64,000 bases of DNA from Amblyornis subalaris (GCA_018881555.1 JACAXG010000012.1:9743480-9807479); one strand, 5' to 3'; counted from the stretch's first letter, positions 24,585-38,400 are shown. Translations and numbers: made by a program. The notes: generated by a model not told the origin, from the letters alone.

Positions 24585-27500
24585 ATGCAGAACAAATTTG
24601 TCAGGGTGGAAATAGAAGGGTAGTTCCATCAGTCCCCCCAGCATCACATACCAGAAGTAGAAACTACTTCTGTTTCTTTGGCTCCTGGGGCTCAGGACTG
24701 TTGCCACACTCAAAGTGTGCTGGTTTTGACAGCACAGGAAAGGTCAAGAGCTGTCAAATCACTTTTGCAGACAGGGGACAGCTTTAGCTTCTGCAGTTGA
24801 ATGTGTCTCCTCAGCCAGAAGGCCTATTGCTGGGACAGTGTCAGCAAAGAAAGTGGTAGCAGCAGTGGTGTGACTGAGAGGATGCAAAAAACACCAAAGG
24901 TGACATCTGTGAAGAAACATCAATGGACAAAGCACACTGATTTGCGGACACAGCAGATACTGGTTGGGAAAGAGGGCTGGGAACACCTAGAGCATAACAC
25001 CAACAGTCTCTGTCAGGATAAACCTCAGTATCAACATGTTTGCATCTTTTTTCCATTTTTTTTGTAAACTCAAAAATTTCCTATGAAAATATTTTTTGCC
25101 CAGAGCAGAAGGGAGGTAAGATCAGGAATTTCTTTAGGTTAAAATGTTGAAATGCTTCACTGCTGTTGTTAGCTTTGGTGAGAGAGAAGCCCCTCCCCTT
25201 CTTTGCTGTTTTACTTTCTCCCCTTTTTCAAAGAAAAGGTAGATACTAAAAAGTCCATTTATTAACCTTTTGAATAAGAATCTTGCGGTGTCCTAACATC
25301 TGAAGTGTAATCATGTCCCTTTTGACCTCTATCATGAAATAGTTTCTTTGCAGCTGGATTGAAGTGCAGCCATGCAATCATTGAGGAACTGACAGGACCT
25401 ACTTCAGAGCACACCAAAGTAGGATTACTGCTCCCTGCTCTGACTGGGCAGGAGCTGAAGCCTCCTGCTGGCAGGATGGGTGGGCCAGACCGAGAGCAGC
25501 CCTTGCTAGGGCAGAGACCCCCTGCCTTTCTGCTGTGTGTCTCTTATCCTTTGCAAGGAAGAGCTTTGAACAGAGTGATAGGTTGCTCATGCTGGCTGTT
25601 GAAAGTGGATTCCCAAGCTCAGCCGGGAAACAGAAAATGTGGGATTTGCAGAAAGACCTGTCTCATTCTCTGAGGCTCAAGTCTTTCCCCTGCTCAGCAG
25701 AGGTTGTGTCTACTTTCTTCTTCAAGTCCGTGTTTCCCTCTGATGGCACTGCCTTCCCTGCTGCCCACTGCTCAGAGGAGCAGTGGCCTCGAGCACCACC
25801 ATGAGCTCACCTTAACGGCAGGGTCACAGCTCTCAGCTCCAAGACAAGCATTTTCCTCCACTGGCAGCTGCTCCTGGACTGCTGGCCCCAGTTGCTTCTT
25901 AGGCTTTTGTTTAAAACTTGGACAGTTTTTCATCTTTGTTCTAGCACTGGTGCAGCTCCAGAGAAAGTAACAGTGGTGGAAACAATGGCTTCTTCATTTT
26001 TATCACTCCTTCCTATAGCTGTGTGGTGTTAACCTTCATTTTTGCCAATAGGTGAGGTAAAATGCTTCAAGGTCAGCTCTGAGGGGAGCCAAAGGGCTTG
26101 TGCTGTGCTTGGCGTCTAGAGGAGCTCAGTCTGTAGAGGTGTAATTTACCACAGGAGCCTGCTGCTCTCCAGCTGGTGTGAGGCAGCCTGACTCAGTCAG
26201 GAGAAGCCTACAACACACTGCTCAAACACAGGCCAGAGTGGCCAGGTTGAGAGGTTGTGCTCTTTCTGCACAAAACCCTCCTGGAGAGGAGGCGGCTGTG
26301 CCAGGCATTGGATGTAGACCTCTGTTGTGAGGATGAAGGAAAGGAAAAGATGTTCGGCTCTTTTCCCATCACTCACTTGAATGCACAGGAAAGGGAGATG
26401 CAGCCCCAACAGGCTGATCCTTCTGCCAAAGCTCGTGGGCTCCACCCGTGGGAGGGAGATATCTCAGATCTCTGAGTCTAAATAATCTACTGAAAAGTCA
26501 GGCAAGTCGAAGGAAGTCGTCTGGTCAGAGTCCATACTTGCATATATGACAGTACCAGCTATTATTTTAGGGAATGGCAATATTTTCTATTAAACAGATA
26601 AACTAGAGAAGGGCAATAGAACAAGTAAAACCAAAAAGACTTACAATGTTTCTGGTGAAAGAACAGAGAAATAAAAAGAGGCTCAGAGCAACCTTGAAAT
26701 AGATCTAAGTAAACCCGGGAGCATGATGCTCCCCTTGTTGGCAAATTGCAGGTGAGAGGCCACCCATAACCCTGCCCATTACCAGCTACAGCTCCAAGGG
26801 AAGTGTGTTGCCTCCTTAATGCAGATGCATTCACCGCTGGGGCACTTGCAAGGACCAGCTCACCAATTTAATGCAACAGCCTCTGCTGCTCCTGGTCAGA
26901 AGGCAGCATCTCCCACTGGCATTGAACCTGCTCCCCTTTCAGAGGGACCTGTATGTTTTGAAGAAAAATGGATTTAGTAAGCCACAGGCTCTTCTTAAAT
27001 AAATCTTGCTTAAATTGTTATTTTTAATTGGAGGAGGAGTGGGACAGAACAAAAACCACCTGACATAATAAAAACTAAAGGATTGGGAAAGCCCTGCTCT
27101 GGTAAAGGGGCACAGGGGAGGGAGGAAAGAGGTCCATCGTTTTGAAACCCGGCTTGCAATGAGGTCCTGGCTGCAAAATATAAATAGAATTTGTGTGGGT
27201 GCAGCTCTAATAAGAAATAAGTGTGCTTGCCCACATTTGGCTGCCTGGACAGTGATGGCCACGCTAGGCTCACCCTGCCCTGGCTTGGCCACAGCTTCCT
27301 AATTGTATGTGGCATTTGGAGCTGAAGCCATGCCTTGGGCTTTGATGCTGTCCAAACATTTGTGCTTTTCCTTTCTGTGTCTCTTCTTTCAGGGGCCTGC
27401 AGGCTGCTTTGTTGCTCTTAGGCAGGGGTTTGGTGCCGCAAGCAGCATGGTCCAGACCTGTTTATTCACACGGGAAGGAGAGTTGCATCCCCAGTGGCAC

Positions 27501-29332
27501 TAGCTTCTGCTCTTTTCTGATGACAGGATTTGCAGTTTAGGGCCATGTGGGGTCATATAGCATCACTTAACAGTATATGTCTACATGGTTTTCAGGAGTA
27601 TGCTCATGGTTTTACTTCCGGCACTCATTTGTTTAAAGATCAAATAAGTTTAATTATCTCTTGGCTCTTCCTGTGTGTAAAACTAACTTGTGAGCCATTT
27701 TCGTCTCCACTGGTGGATCTGACAAGTTATCCCTTCTATCTATTTTGATGTTTTGTGGAAGCTATTATGGTTATTCTGGTTCATAAACCCAGTTTAAAAA
27801 TCAAATATTGATTTGGTGATTCAAATATGCTCTCTTTTGTGCTTTAGAAATTCTCCTTGAAACGAGTCTCTTCCTCTCACTGTTTCTAGAGATCACAACG
27901 ATTTGCAGTCTAGAGTTCACTAATACTGCCTGCCCATTACCCCAGACTCTCAATCCTAACTAACTGATGGCAGGGAGGCTACTTAGGAGAGAAAAATGAA
28001 CAGAAATGCTTCCAAATATGGATGGGCTGGGAGAGGTTTCCTTTCCCCATCATGGCTGGGACACTGGGCACAGAGGGGAAGTGCTGTGGGAACAGAAAGG
28101 ACCTTGGTGCTTCAGGGAGGAGGATTTAGAGATTTGCAGGGAAAGCTTGGTGTAGACCTGGAGAGGGCCAGAACACACGACTGGGCCATGATAACTCAGC
28201 TGCCTCTGAACTTCATTTCACACCTTCCCTTTTACAGCTGCCAAAAGAGAGATTTTTGGTGGTTGTGCTCTGCACCTCAGGGCAGGGCCTTCAGTGATCC
28301 CTGCAGCCAGCTCCAGCAAAGGGCGGGTGTCATGGGTCTCTTCTCTCTTGTGTGTCTCCGAGAGCAGGTGAGCCAAGCAGACAGGCCTCAGCTGGCTCAG
28401 CCTGATACAGCTCAGAAAGGGATTAAACCAACTTGGCCTGCGTCAAAGGAGCAACAGACTCTGGGCCATGATTATTTTGCCTTCATCTCTGAGTACAGAC
28501 ATGCAAAACCTCCTTACTAGTGCTGGATAGTTGCTGTCGATATTAGTAACCCAAACTGAAGAAATCCTGAGCTCTTCTTTCTGTCCTTCAGCTTATTTCT
28601 TTTGTTTTCCACTAAATGTTTCTTTGATGCTAGTTAAAAACACGTGGGAACCATTTTTTTCCTACTTCCTACCACCTTGTAATTTACACTTTAGCAGCGT
28701 TGTTCCTACCAATTGTTTTTGGAACAATCTCTTTCTGTTAACTTTCTGTTAGCTGTTCTTTTTGGAGAAGAAAACTCATTGGGAGATTTCCTAAGCCCCA
28801 TTTATTTAAATCACAAATCTTGGCCACTATGGGAGCCGCATCTATTTCTTTGATGAAATGGTAAACTAGGATTGTGGCCAATACCTATAAAAGTGGCATT
28901 AGTAGAGTTGTAAGAGTCTAATGGCGGTGAGTTTAAACACCATGTATGATGTAGTAAATTTTACAATCCACATTTTCAATGTAAAAATGGAAATGAGATA
29001 CAATAAGCAGCTCCCCTGAGGTAGCAGTATAAAATCTACAGTAAATTCTTATAGCACTACAGGAGAAAAATCACTGCTGGTTGCTAGCTACTGTGCTGGG
29101 AGGAGTTTCCTTCTTACCTTACTTGGGGTTAACTCTCTGCATTTCTGGCCCTTCTGCTTTTTAGGTAGTGGTTAAACACCATTTTGCTAGTTTTGCATAA
29201 AAATGCACAGTCCAGAAATGTGTCTGCTCTGAAGAGCTAGAGTCAAGTCTTCTTGCCAGAAAGAGGAGGGATGCTGTGCAACAGAGCTGAGTAGGAAATT
29301 GCCTCTCAGCTTAGGCATCAGCAGAGTCTGCC
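24585..29332. other. noncoding DNA, no gene recognised
   Basis: No gene or repeat was recognised apart from the 12-nt micro-exon candidate at 25104-25115. The 174-codon open frame at 27996-28520 starts in unremarkable sequence and shows no family resemblance, so I treat it as a chance frame. Confidence 0.6.
25104..25115 (+). other. candidate 12-nt micro-exon
   Basis: An acceptor attttttgcccag ends at 25103, and a strong donor GTAAGA begins at 25116 after GAG. The 12 nt read Ser-Arg-Arg-Glu in frame 1 and keep phase. A TGC lies a few bases before the acceptor AG; neural micro-exons controlled by SRRM4 are known to carry UGC in that position. The signals are seen directly. No host gene is recognisable, and one such coincidence per window is not surprising. 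Confidence 0.2.
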
Positions 29333-29362
29333 ATCTCGGCGACAACCTGCTGTCACCGAGAT
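29333..29362. repeat. 12-bp hairpin (inverted repeat), 6-nt loop
   Basis: Arms 29333-29344 and 29351-29362 pair at 11 of 12 positions. The single C-A mismatch would become a T-A pair after C-to-T change at the CpG. The loop is acctgc. The arms are CpG-containing in a CpG-poor neighbourhood. It may be a remnant of a palindromic transposon end or a structured RNA or regulatory element. I cannot assign it. Confidence 0.8.
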
Positions 29363-32300
29363 CGGTAGTTTTGGGAAACAATGTACCCTGGGGAGCACAA
29401 GGTTAGGCTTGACCAAATACTGTAAAAACAATACTGGGAGATCCTGTTCTANGTTGGCCTTCATGTGGCTCCCCTTGCACAGTGGGAATTTCTGTTTTAC
29501 TGAACTCGCAAGTAAAGCAGGCTAGTGTGGGTTGTTTTTTTCTGTGCAAAATTGAAAACCGTTTTTTTCTTAGAGATGGGAATGTTTTACTGGCTATATA
29601 ATAGATAGTATTCTACTGATTGTCAGTTTAGAAAAACTTTGTCTGGTAATGACAACCTGACTGGATTTGCAAAATAGTATGTTAAAATATTCTGCAGGAA
29701 AGTTAGTATGCTCTTTTGGCAGCTATAAAGAAAAGTTGCTTCTGCGTGGTTTGTCCTCTGGGAAAGAAGTCATTCTGTGTGGGATGCTATTGCCTCGTAT
29801 CTGCCCTGCCACTCTCCAGGATATCTGGGGAATTGCTTATAGGTGCGCAGACCCTAGAAGAGATGTGCAAGTTGGTTCCCCACCCACCAAGAGGTGGGGA
29901 ACTGAAGGCTGCAAGTGCCCTCTCTGCAGCCAGCATAGCCTTTGGTGCAAGGTTGCCCTTTCTGCTATGTCCCCTTTTCCCACCTGCTGCCCTGTCCCAC
30001 TCAGAGTGTGGTGGCACAAGGTGCCTGCCCAGGTTGTCAGCAGAGATGCCCGTGCGTTCCGTGTCCCAGTCTTGCATGGGCATGACAGACAGTGCGACAT
30101 CTCCCAAATATCTAGATGAATGATTATAAAAAAGTGCTATTTTTGAAGGCTTAGCAGTCGATTATGCATTTGACAGAAGGTTTTAGGAAATAGGCAATGT
30201 GGGATGTACTGGGAGGAAAAAAAAAATCAATCTGTGTATTTGTCTTTTAACTAGTTGGAGACACATTGGCACATATTTTTGGCACATTAATGAATTCTGC
30301 CTTATTTAATCTCTGCTACTCTTATAATATGAATTTATGTTCCATTTGGGTGTTAAAAATCAGAAAGTCAGAGAGTTAAGTTTCTAGAGGAAGTTATAAT
30401 CACTTCAAGCTCCTGAGCTGGAATGAGGAGGCAGCCACAGTTGCTCTGAAGGAGAGCAACCAGACAAAAGGCTTCGCAGTGCAGTTTGCAGCACGTCCCT
30501 GTAGCTGTGTCTCGGAGAGCGGGAAGGCTCCGCGTGGCAGCACAGCTCCCCACAACCTCCTGGCAGATGCCATGGCTCAGCCACGCTCCAGCCCAAGCTG
30601 CCGGCTGTGCCGGAGTGCACAGGCCAGGGAGCGCTGACAGCCTCAGCAAGCATGCTGGGGGTTGCCCTTTTTCAGAATAAACTTTGCCAGTTTATTTGCA
30701 TCTGACTCCATCCTGCTTTAAAATTGAGAGTGCTCTGTGCTTCTTATCAATGACTTATTTTCAGTAAATGTAATTCTTTTTCCTTCTTTTCTCACTGCAC
30801 GTCCACTTCAACACTTTTTTTTAAAATTTGAATGCATACAGAACTGCCGTGTACAAAAGATCTTACAGTTTTGACCAAAAATGGCTTAAATAAGAAAGCA
30901 TTGCATCTTCCACAGAGTAAGGATCAGTTGCATTTTTTTTCCCCCAAGGATGAATATTTAAGCAGACAAAAGGGGAAGATTTAGAGAAAACAGAACTGTT
31001 GTGAGCATGAGTAACAGCACTAGAGCTGGCATCATCGGCAGTGCTATGAGCATTCTCAGAGAAGCTGGAGAACAGCTCAGTTGTACAGTGTTACACTTCC
31101 ATGGTTTGTTTGGGAGGATGGCCAGGGTCAAAGCTAGCTGCAGTGGGTTAGCTGGATAACGTAGGTTAACAGCACATTTTAGAGTTTCAACTGAATGTGG
31201 CCCACATTTTTCCATAGTTTCAAAATGTTTCATGAGAGCAGGTAAACTGTTGATATTTGTGAGATGAAAAAATGTTGATTTTTCTTTTTTTCTCCCTCAT
31301 GCTTGACAAAACAATTATGTTTCGACAGTGTTAAAATAACAGGCTTTAAGAGAATTGTTTACAAAACTCAAAAAAGTGATTTTGACATAGCCATTTTCTT
31401 TCTGTGTGAAATTGTCACTTGATAAAATGTTTGATATAAAGTTTCTAGAAAAACTAGAGTTAAATGGGGGTGTTTAATTCTGCGTAATTTTGTCAGATTT
31501 CCAGTATTTTTTGCAATTCCTCATACTGTTTTTTTATCTTCAACTCCCTTCCTCTACCTGTTCATCCGCAATAAGGTTGACTCATAAGAGCACAGAGAGT
31601 TTAAATTTCTTTTACAGGAAACACTGAAAATTTGGTATTTGTTTTGCCACTTTTGAGACAAAATATTTTGAAAACATTATCAACAGCAATGTTAGACACA
31701 GAAATTGTTTTTATTTTTATATTTTATTTTCTGACTGACAACAAAGCCAAATTTCAAAATCAGATTGGATTTTTTCATGAAATGTAAATGTTGAGGTCTG
31801 GTCTGCCTTAGGGTTTTTGGGTTTTTTCCCCCTATATTTCTGAAAGAAAAGGATTTAGCAATATAGTTATGAATGATTTCATTAGTGCTGAGCTGAAGTG
31901 AAAATAGTTTTTAATCTATAAGAAAATCCAGATTTTTTTCAGGCTTGGAAGGGCATAGAAGAAGGTGTGAATTTCAGTTTCCAGCTACATACAGTGTCAA
32001 ATACAGAAATGCAGCTGATCCCTAGGCTGAATGATTTTTTATGAATGAGGAGGAAGGAGGGGAGGACACCAAGTTTATGCCACAGAAAGTGGGAATGTAG
32101 AAAATTTAAATACTGTCCAGGTGGATGCTGATGCCCCAGGGAGTGCTCCCCTGGGTAGAGCAGAGCAGCTGGGGGGTTGTAGGCCTGATGTGAGAAGGGC
32201 TTGTGGCACTCTCCCTGTGGAGTCACCTTGTCCATAGTAGGGTGGATCCATTTCTGGTCCGACTGTCGAGAGCCCATGTGCCCCACTTGCAGCCTCACAC

Positions 32301-33728
32301 ACAAGCACTTAGCAATTTCATTTTATGTGAAGTCCAGCTGTCCTCATTCTTTGAAGTACCTTCTCCAGCATTAACAGATGTTCAGTATCACTTTGCTGCT
32401 ATAATCAGGGTGTCCTTGATCTTCGTTACAATGCACTGAAGCTCTGTGAGTGACTCGGGGTGTGTGTGTATTTTCTGCCTGGTCCTCTGGAAGATCACCC
32501 GTATGGAGGAAGTTCACTGTTTCACTGGGCAGATTTGGGTGTCTGGTTGAACACAGTCAAACAAGGCAGAACAGCAAGTGGATGCTCAAGTTCCTTGCAA
32601 ACATACCCTGGACAAAAGTTAATTTTATTTGAAGAGCTATTTGGAAAAGTCTGAGTGTCCCTATGGGTTTGTTCCATCTGATGTCTGGATTGCTGTGCTT
32701 TCCATTTCTCGCTGTTACATCACTTAAGTTCCTCCTTTTTTTTCGTGATTTCTTTTTAAGGAAGGATTGATATTTCTGGAGGTTGGTGAAGTGGCACAGA
32801 TCAGCTTGTTTCCAAGACACTGGTTTCAGTCTGGTCTAGGTCACCAGAAATAATCACGCCATTTAATGACTATTCAGTGTATTTAAAATGAGCAAATACT
32901 CTCATCCCATTTCCCAGTGGAAAACCATTTTATCAGAACTCCCTGGGAGGAAGCTCTGCTCCGTAAACAGCATCCATTGGCAAAGGGAGCAGCACCTGCC
33001 TACCAGTGCTGTTACCATCTCCACTGGTACTTTATTGGCAGCCTAATCACTTCTGCACCTCAGGTGCCCTATTCCTCCCACAGCAGTAAGTCTTCCCATT
33101 AAATGAGAGATGTACCTCTTGGCTTTTGTTTGCCTTTTCACTGAGGTAAGTTGTGCTACTACTAAATAATGATAGATGTCCTGCTGCTGATAGTGATGGG
33201 GAGGGTAATGCCTTAGTGCAAACCTGGTAATAAGAAAACTATGTATTTAATTTACTGTAGTTTATTACCTATTAAATTAATGTCCCATGCATGTGGAATG
33301 AGGTAAGTTTGAGTTGCTTGGTAGGCAGGTTTTCTGGAGTTCACCTCCTATATCATGTTAGTGTAAAATGGATAATGGACATGCACTTTCTAACACCAAT
33401 GGAAGCTGATCTTGTCTTCCTTCATTATTTCAGTTCTCCGTTGCACTCTTTTCCATGGGGTACCTTCTTCAATGGGTGCTGCAAGGTCTGTAGTGACTCC
33501 AGGCCTAAGTCCCAGCACAGTCTCAGCCCTTCTCTGCATCAATTTGATTTTTCTATGAAGATAGAGGCTCCTTCTAAATGTGCGGTTTTTCTTAGGCTAT
33601 AGGATGAACTTTGTGAGTTGTATGAGTAAATCTATAAGTTTGCTAAAACCAGTCAAAAACGGGCTCCTTGCTAAACTGCAGTTCATCATTCTGTTCTGTG
33701 TGACACTAGTGGACCAAAGCAAACACTT
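29363..33728. other. noncoding DNA, no gene recognised
   Basis: No gene, RNA gene or clear mobile element was recognised. The 30.4-30.65 kb part is GC-richer with several CpGs but is too short and sparse for a CpG island. 30.7-31.9 kb is AT-rich. Open frames are short and overlapping. N at 29452. Confidence 0.6.
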
Positions 33729-33752
33729 AACTGTCTGAATTGTCAGACAGTT
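33729..33752. repeat. perfect 10-bp hairpin, 4-nt loop
   Basis: aactgtctga (33729-33738) and tcagacagtt (33743-33752) are exact reverse complements separated by attg. This is a compact cruciform or hairpin-capable sequence in otherwise unremarkable DNA. No microRNA-length precursor is visible, since the pairing does not extend. Confidence 0.85.
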
Positions 33753-35413
33753 GATGTTGGCTGTAATGAAGAAAATCTCATGATTGTGGTATATTGATGA
33801 CTGTTATATAATTCCTGCTATGAATTTGCTAAAGAAAATGGTGTTCTCCAAACTATTTAACTGTTGCCCAAAGGAGCTGTGGTACTGGGACTGCAGCAGC
33901 TAGTGCTCTACCTCAGCATAGGACTGGCACCAAGGTACAGAGGGACATTGTACCTCTATGAAGGGCTCCTGTTGAGAGGATTTTACCCATGCCCTTGTCC
34001 TTGAAATGCTTTGTGGCCTGTGGCTACCAGGACCTGGAAGGTTTGCACGTTGCCACTTGCTTCCTAGACATAGGGTAGGGCAAAGTATTGTGCAAAGAAG
34101 TGGGGTAGCCTTGAAGCTACTGGACACAGAGGTTTTAGTTGATGTTCTCAACTCAGGCAATGCCAGCCTTGCTAACGCAACTTGTCAACAACAGGAAAAG
34201 GAGGGACAAATCTGCTATAGAGAAGCTATGACTTTTTGAATGTGTCCTTTGCCCTTTACTAAGAAGGCAAACCCGCCCTGTCAAAGAGTATTTAGATACT
34301 CAGCATGCTGTGCCCTGGGGTGACTGAGCCTGTGACCCAAGGCACGCTGCTAAAATGAGGCATCACCCACAGCAACGGACAAGGGATGGTTGCCCCGTCT
34401 GGAAGCTTGGCTAGGCTGATGTTACACTTTTTGACTCATTTTGGTCTGGAATGAAGCTCTGTTCCAAGACAGTTATTAACAGAAATCTGTCCAGTTACTA
34501 AGGTTTTTAGAAAATTTATTTGGAGATTAGTTATACATGGAAGACTCCATATTAGGTGAGAGTCCTATAGCTATTGAAGTTACCCTTAGGTTTGTGGTCT
34601 GAGCAGGTATGGTTGTTGTCTTCCTTTGAGGCTTTCCTTCCCCCTGCTTAAAATCTTGCCATCTTTTCTGTGTAGAATTCAGAAACATTTTCTGAGACAG
34701 GAACATGCAAATGAACCAAATCTTCAGGGCAAAAAATGAAGGGGACTATGGGATCAAACAATAAAACTCCAGTGAACACCAAGCTAATAGATCTTTAAAA
34801 TCAATACTCATTGACTGAGAGATCACAACTACTAATCATAAGGTTATTGCCTGGCATGAGAACTGTACAGCTTTACAGTTCTGGGTTGGAGCAGGGTATG
34901 TCTAGAGTTTTTGGAGACCCGGTTTGCTTTCATTTGCCATTTTAACTCTGCAGCTGCTGATTCTGTGTACTCCTGCAAGCAGTACCAAATGCTCCTGTGT
35001 TCAGTTAACGCTCAGAGTAGAAAAATGATTGCTGGTTTGAGTCCAGGGCAGGGTTTTTCACCTGAGTCAGATTTTCATTTTTTGTGCTCTCTGTAGAGCA
35101 GGACCTAATTTCATCCAGTGTCTGCATAGGGAACTTCTTTAAACCTTTTTCTCTCTTACGACTTGTTATAGTTACGAGGTTTAGTCCTTTTCCTATCTGA
35201 TTTTAAGCTTCTTGCAGGGTGGTTTGTCACCAACAGCAGGTGGAGATGTTGGAGAACCCCGTGTAATAGCTATACACAGAATAGCTGATGGAATAGGTGG
35301 CTGCATTCACCAATCTCCACTATACATTCTGGACTGAAGTTTGTAACACCCTTGTAAGGTTTTTGTCTGTGAAGTACTAACATGTACTTTCAATCTTCAT
35401 GTTCAATTTATTT
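33753..35413. other. noncoding DNA, no gene recognised
   Basis: Nothing recognisable: no gene, RNA gene or repeat. Open frames are below 90 codons and without family resemblance. Confidence 0.6.
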
Positions 35414-35443
35414 ATCATACATACATACACATATATGTATGAT
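35414..35443. repeat. AT-rich hairpin with (ATAC)n-like loop
   Basis: atcatacata (35414-35423) and tatgtatgat (35434-35443) are exact reverse complements around a 10-nt loop. The sequence is part of a short imperfect CATA microsatellite. Confidence 0.8.
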
Positions 35444-38400
35444 GTTTAGAACTATTTGAGGGATTTTACTTGTCGATCAGGCATCAGTAATTTTCTAGTA
35501 CCAAGCAATCGCTTCTAAAATAAAATGTACCTTTTAAAGTACTGCCTCTGGGGATTAATTGTTCTGGTTTTGTGCATGATTTGCACTGAAGTCAGTGGGA
35601 ATTGCTATCACAGAACAATGAAAACCAAAACCAGGGACCCTGAAGCAGGAAAATGGTTTGACCTGTGCAAGATGTCAGTCAGAAAGACTGTTCTTGCCTA
35701 ATTTCTTGATGGTCAAAATAAAAATGCTACTTAGATATGATGTGGGCCACAAAAAATTATTAATTGCTCAAGGGTAAGCCGAGCTTCCCCTGACAGCTGA
35801 ATTTGGTACAGTATCAGTTCCCTGGGTACACTGAGCTCTTGAGGTGCCTGTGAAGTGGAAGGGGAAATTTGCTCCTTTGTGCATTACTGCTCTAGACCAT
35901 CACATCTGTGACCTGCAGCTGTAAGAGAAGGAGAGACCCAGCTTTTAAAACTCTGGGACGGTGATCTCCTTGAGACGCAAGGTTTGTCCTGTGTAACACA
36001 GCAATTTAACCCCAACAGTTGATTTAGATAGTTGCTATATATTAATGTAGGTATGTGTTTGTGGCGGGTGAATTTCAAAATGGGCAGCTTGGCCTGGTTA
36101 AGGTAAAGAGCAGCCTTTGGTAGGCTGGAGCCTGCTCTGGGAGTATTGTGCCAGGAATGGAGTTATTCATTCTTTAAACAAAATTTCACATAAGAATATG
36201 CCTTGTGGAGTCAGATCTGTAATAGTGACAAGAAGCTATGGGGTGTTCTCACGCAGTGGTAGGAAGCCAGTGTTTGGGACTGGGAATGCATTTAAGCTCA
36301 TNTTAAGTAAACCATTGTGTCAGTTCATGCTACAGCAATCTTTTACACAGTTGTTACTTATTATTATTATTTTCCAGATTGAATTAGATGCTGTACAAGC
36401 ACAGAACATAAAGATGGGCCGTGCCCAGAAAAACTTGATGTGACTGCTTAAGCTATTTTTTTTATTATTTGAAAATAAATATATAACAGCTGCTTCCATT
36501 GCAGGGGAAGGAATGAGCCTATGAAATATCTGGCTCATATAAAAGTTAACAGTTCTTTTAAGTTAGAGTCAAGTGATGGAGTGGGTGTGAAGGGGTGGGA
36601 AAGTACTCAAATTGCCCACAGCCTTGGACTAACTGGGTTTTCCTGCTAATCAGATCAGCAGTGAAACTGTTAACAATGTTGACATTCACATTGTCACCAT
36701 TAAGCTGCAGCCTAAACACTCCCTTTTGATTAAAGGCAGCATCTTAAATCTCTCCTCACTATTGTTGGAGAATTCCAGCAGCTTGAGCCAGCAGTCTGTC
36801 CTTACATCCCTTCTTGGAAGGTTTCCCTCCTAACCGGAGAACTAAGAAACTTCACTGTCACTGAAAATAGCTGAGAACTTGCTTTCCTTTGTATGGGGCA
36901 GGGCACATCTTGCCAGCTGTAACTGCAATATTTTTTCCCTCTGTTGAGAGGATGTGGCTGCCTATTCTGTGACTTGGCTGCACACAAAGGCAATGACAGA
37001 CGGAGGTTAGTTGACTTTTGCCCACAGTTCAAACGTGGGTTTAAAATTACAGGTGCAAGTTTTGTGGTTATGAATTACAGTTGCAAAAAGGGGAGGTGGC
37101 CCTGGAATAAACTGTGCCGTCTTCTTTAGCAGTGGGAAACTGAACATGTATGAGGGATGTTGCTGGAGAAAAGTTAGCATCTTGTAACCACCTGTCCCAC
37201 TGCAGTGGGATTCTTGGAGATAATTAAAGACAAATATATGTTCAAACAAAAGGCAGGGCTTCTCCCTCTCAACTCCTTCATCTTCATTTAATCAAAATCA
37301 GGCAAGACGTTTTTGTAGGGGGTTTTGTTTCCTTTAATAGTATGTAGGGAAGTGAATTCGCCCCAATATGTGAAGCAAAGCGCAGTTAAATTCAAATCCA
37401 TGCTCTGGAACACCCATTCAGAAGAGGGTTTGAATGGAAACATTGGCATAGCCTGACCTGCAGTGGCAGAGCTGGGCCTCATTAAGGTAATAGCAGAATG
37501 ATGGGAAGATGGAGCACAGCCCTGGGCGGGGTGTAGCAATGCTAGGTTTTATAGGGTGCCACGTGTATTGGAAACGTGGTCATAAACGTTGCATAAAAGT
37601 TATCATCTTCAACTTACTCGATAAAATGAGTCAGAGTAAATAGGGAAATGTAAAAACACATCCTCTGCTTGTTTTATTGAATAGGGGTTTGGCTCTACAG
37701 CTATGGTCAGTCTTCTTGTGGAAGGGTTTTTTTTCCTTTTTCTCAGGATATGTGTGTGAGAGTGAGGATACAATTAAAAAAAATAAAAAGAAGGAAAAAC
37801 CTCAATCCATTTATATCCTTCCTAAACAGCTTAACTGTATTGCTCTGTGCCATATCCAGTCTCTGTCTTAACTGGGCATGTTTGTATATGTTTTTTCCCT
37901 CTTGTACGCTAACCTTCCTGCTCAGGGAAGTCAGGAACCTCCCACCAGGCTGCTCACTGCAGGACAACTTCTAGAAGACATGGGTTGCAGGAGGATGCAG
38001 GTCACATCTACCCATAAACCCCTGTCGGGGGCACATGGGTTTGGATACTTGGCAATGCTGGAGACTGCTTCTCTCTCCCCTTAGTGCTGTGATGAAGGAG
38101 TGCTAGAGGAAAGGAAAATAAGCCTAGTTAAAAAAAGTCTGAATGGAGAAAGTTAGAAAATCTTCATAGCAAACTTCTGGATCCACTCACCTCACAGTAT
38201 TTTGATTGATTGTGTGGAAGTGCTTGGGCCTTTTGGCTGCTAATAGTAGTCCCCAGAAGCTTGTAAAGGAATGTTTTATGCATGGCAGTGCTCTGTGGTA
38301 AGAAATGACAAAGGCCAAGTCCTGTCCTCTGCAATGCCATGGTAGGTAGTGAGGGCTTTTCTTGGGCCAAGTGCTGGAGCCCTGGTGCTGTGACTGTGCA

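Noticed and set aside
27996..28520. 174-codon plus-strand open frame
   Set aside because: No recognisable motif, no splice or promoter context; treated as chance.
30470..30640. Possible CpG island or promoter
   Set aside because: There are only a few CpGs over about 170 bases; too short and sparse, with no downstream gene.
34335..34356. miR-124-like seed string (aaggcacgc)
   Set aside because: The match stops after the seed, and no precursor hairpin is formed by the flanks.
35230..35250. CTCF-like core (acagcaggtgga)
   Set aside because: Mismatches at key first and last core positions, so it is not distinguishable from chance.
36381..36478. Possible terminal exon: acceptor ttattattattttccag, 20-codon frame, TGA, AATAAA at 36473
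   Set aside because: AATAAA is frequent in AT-rich DNA and the peptide is too short and unrecognised to support a last exon.
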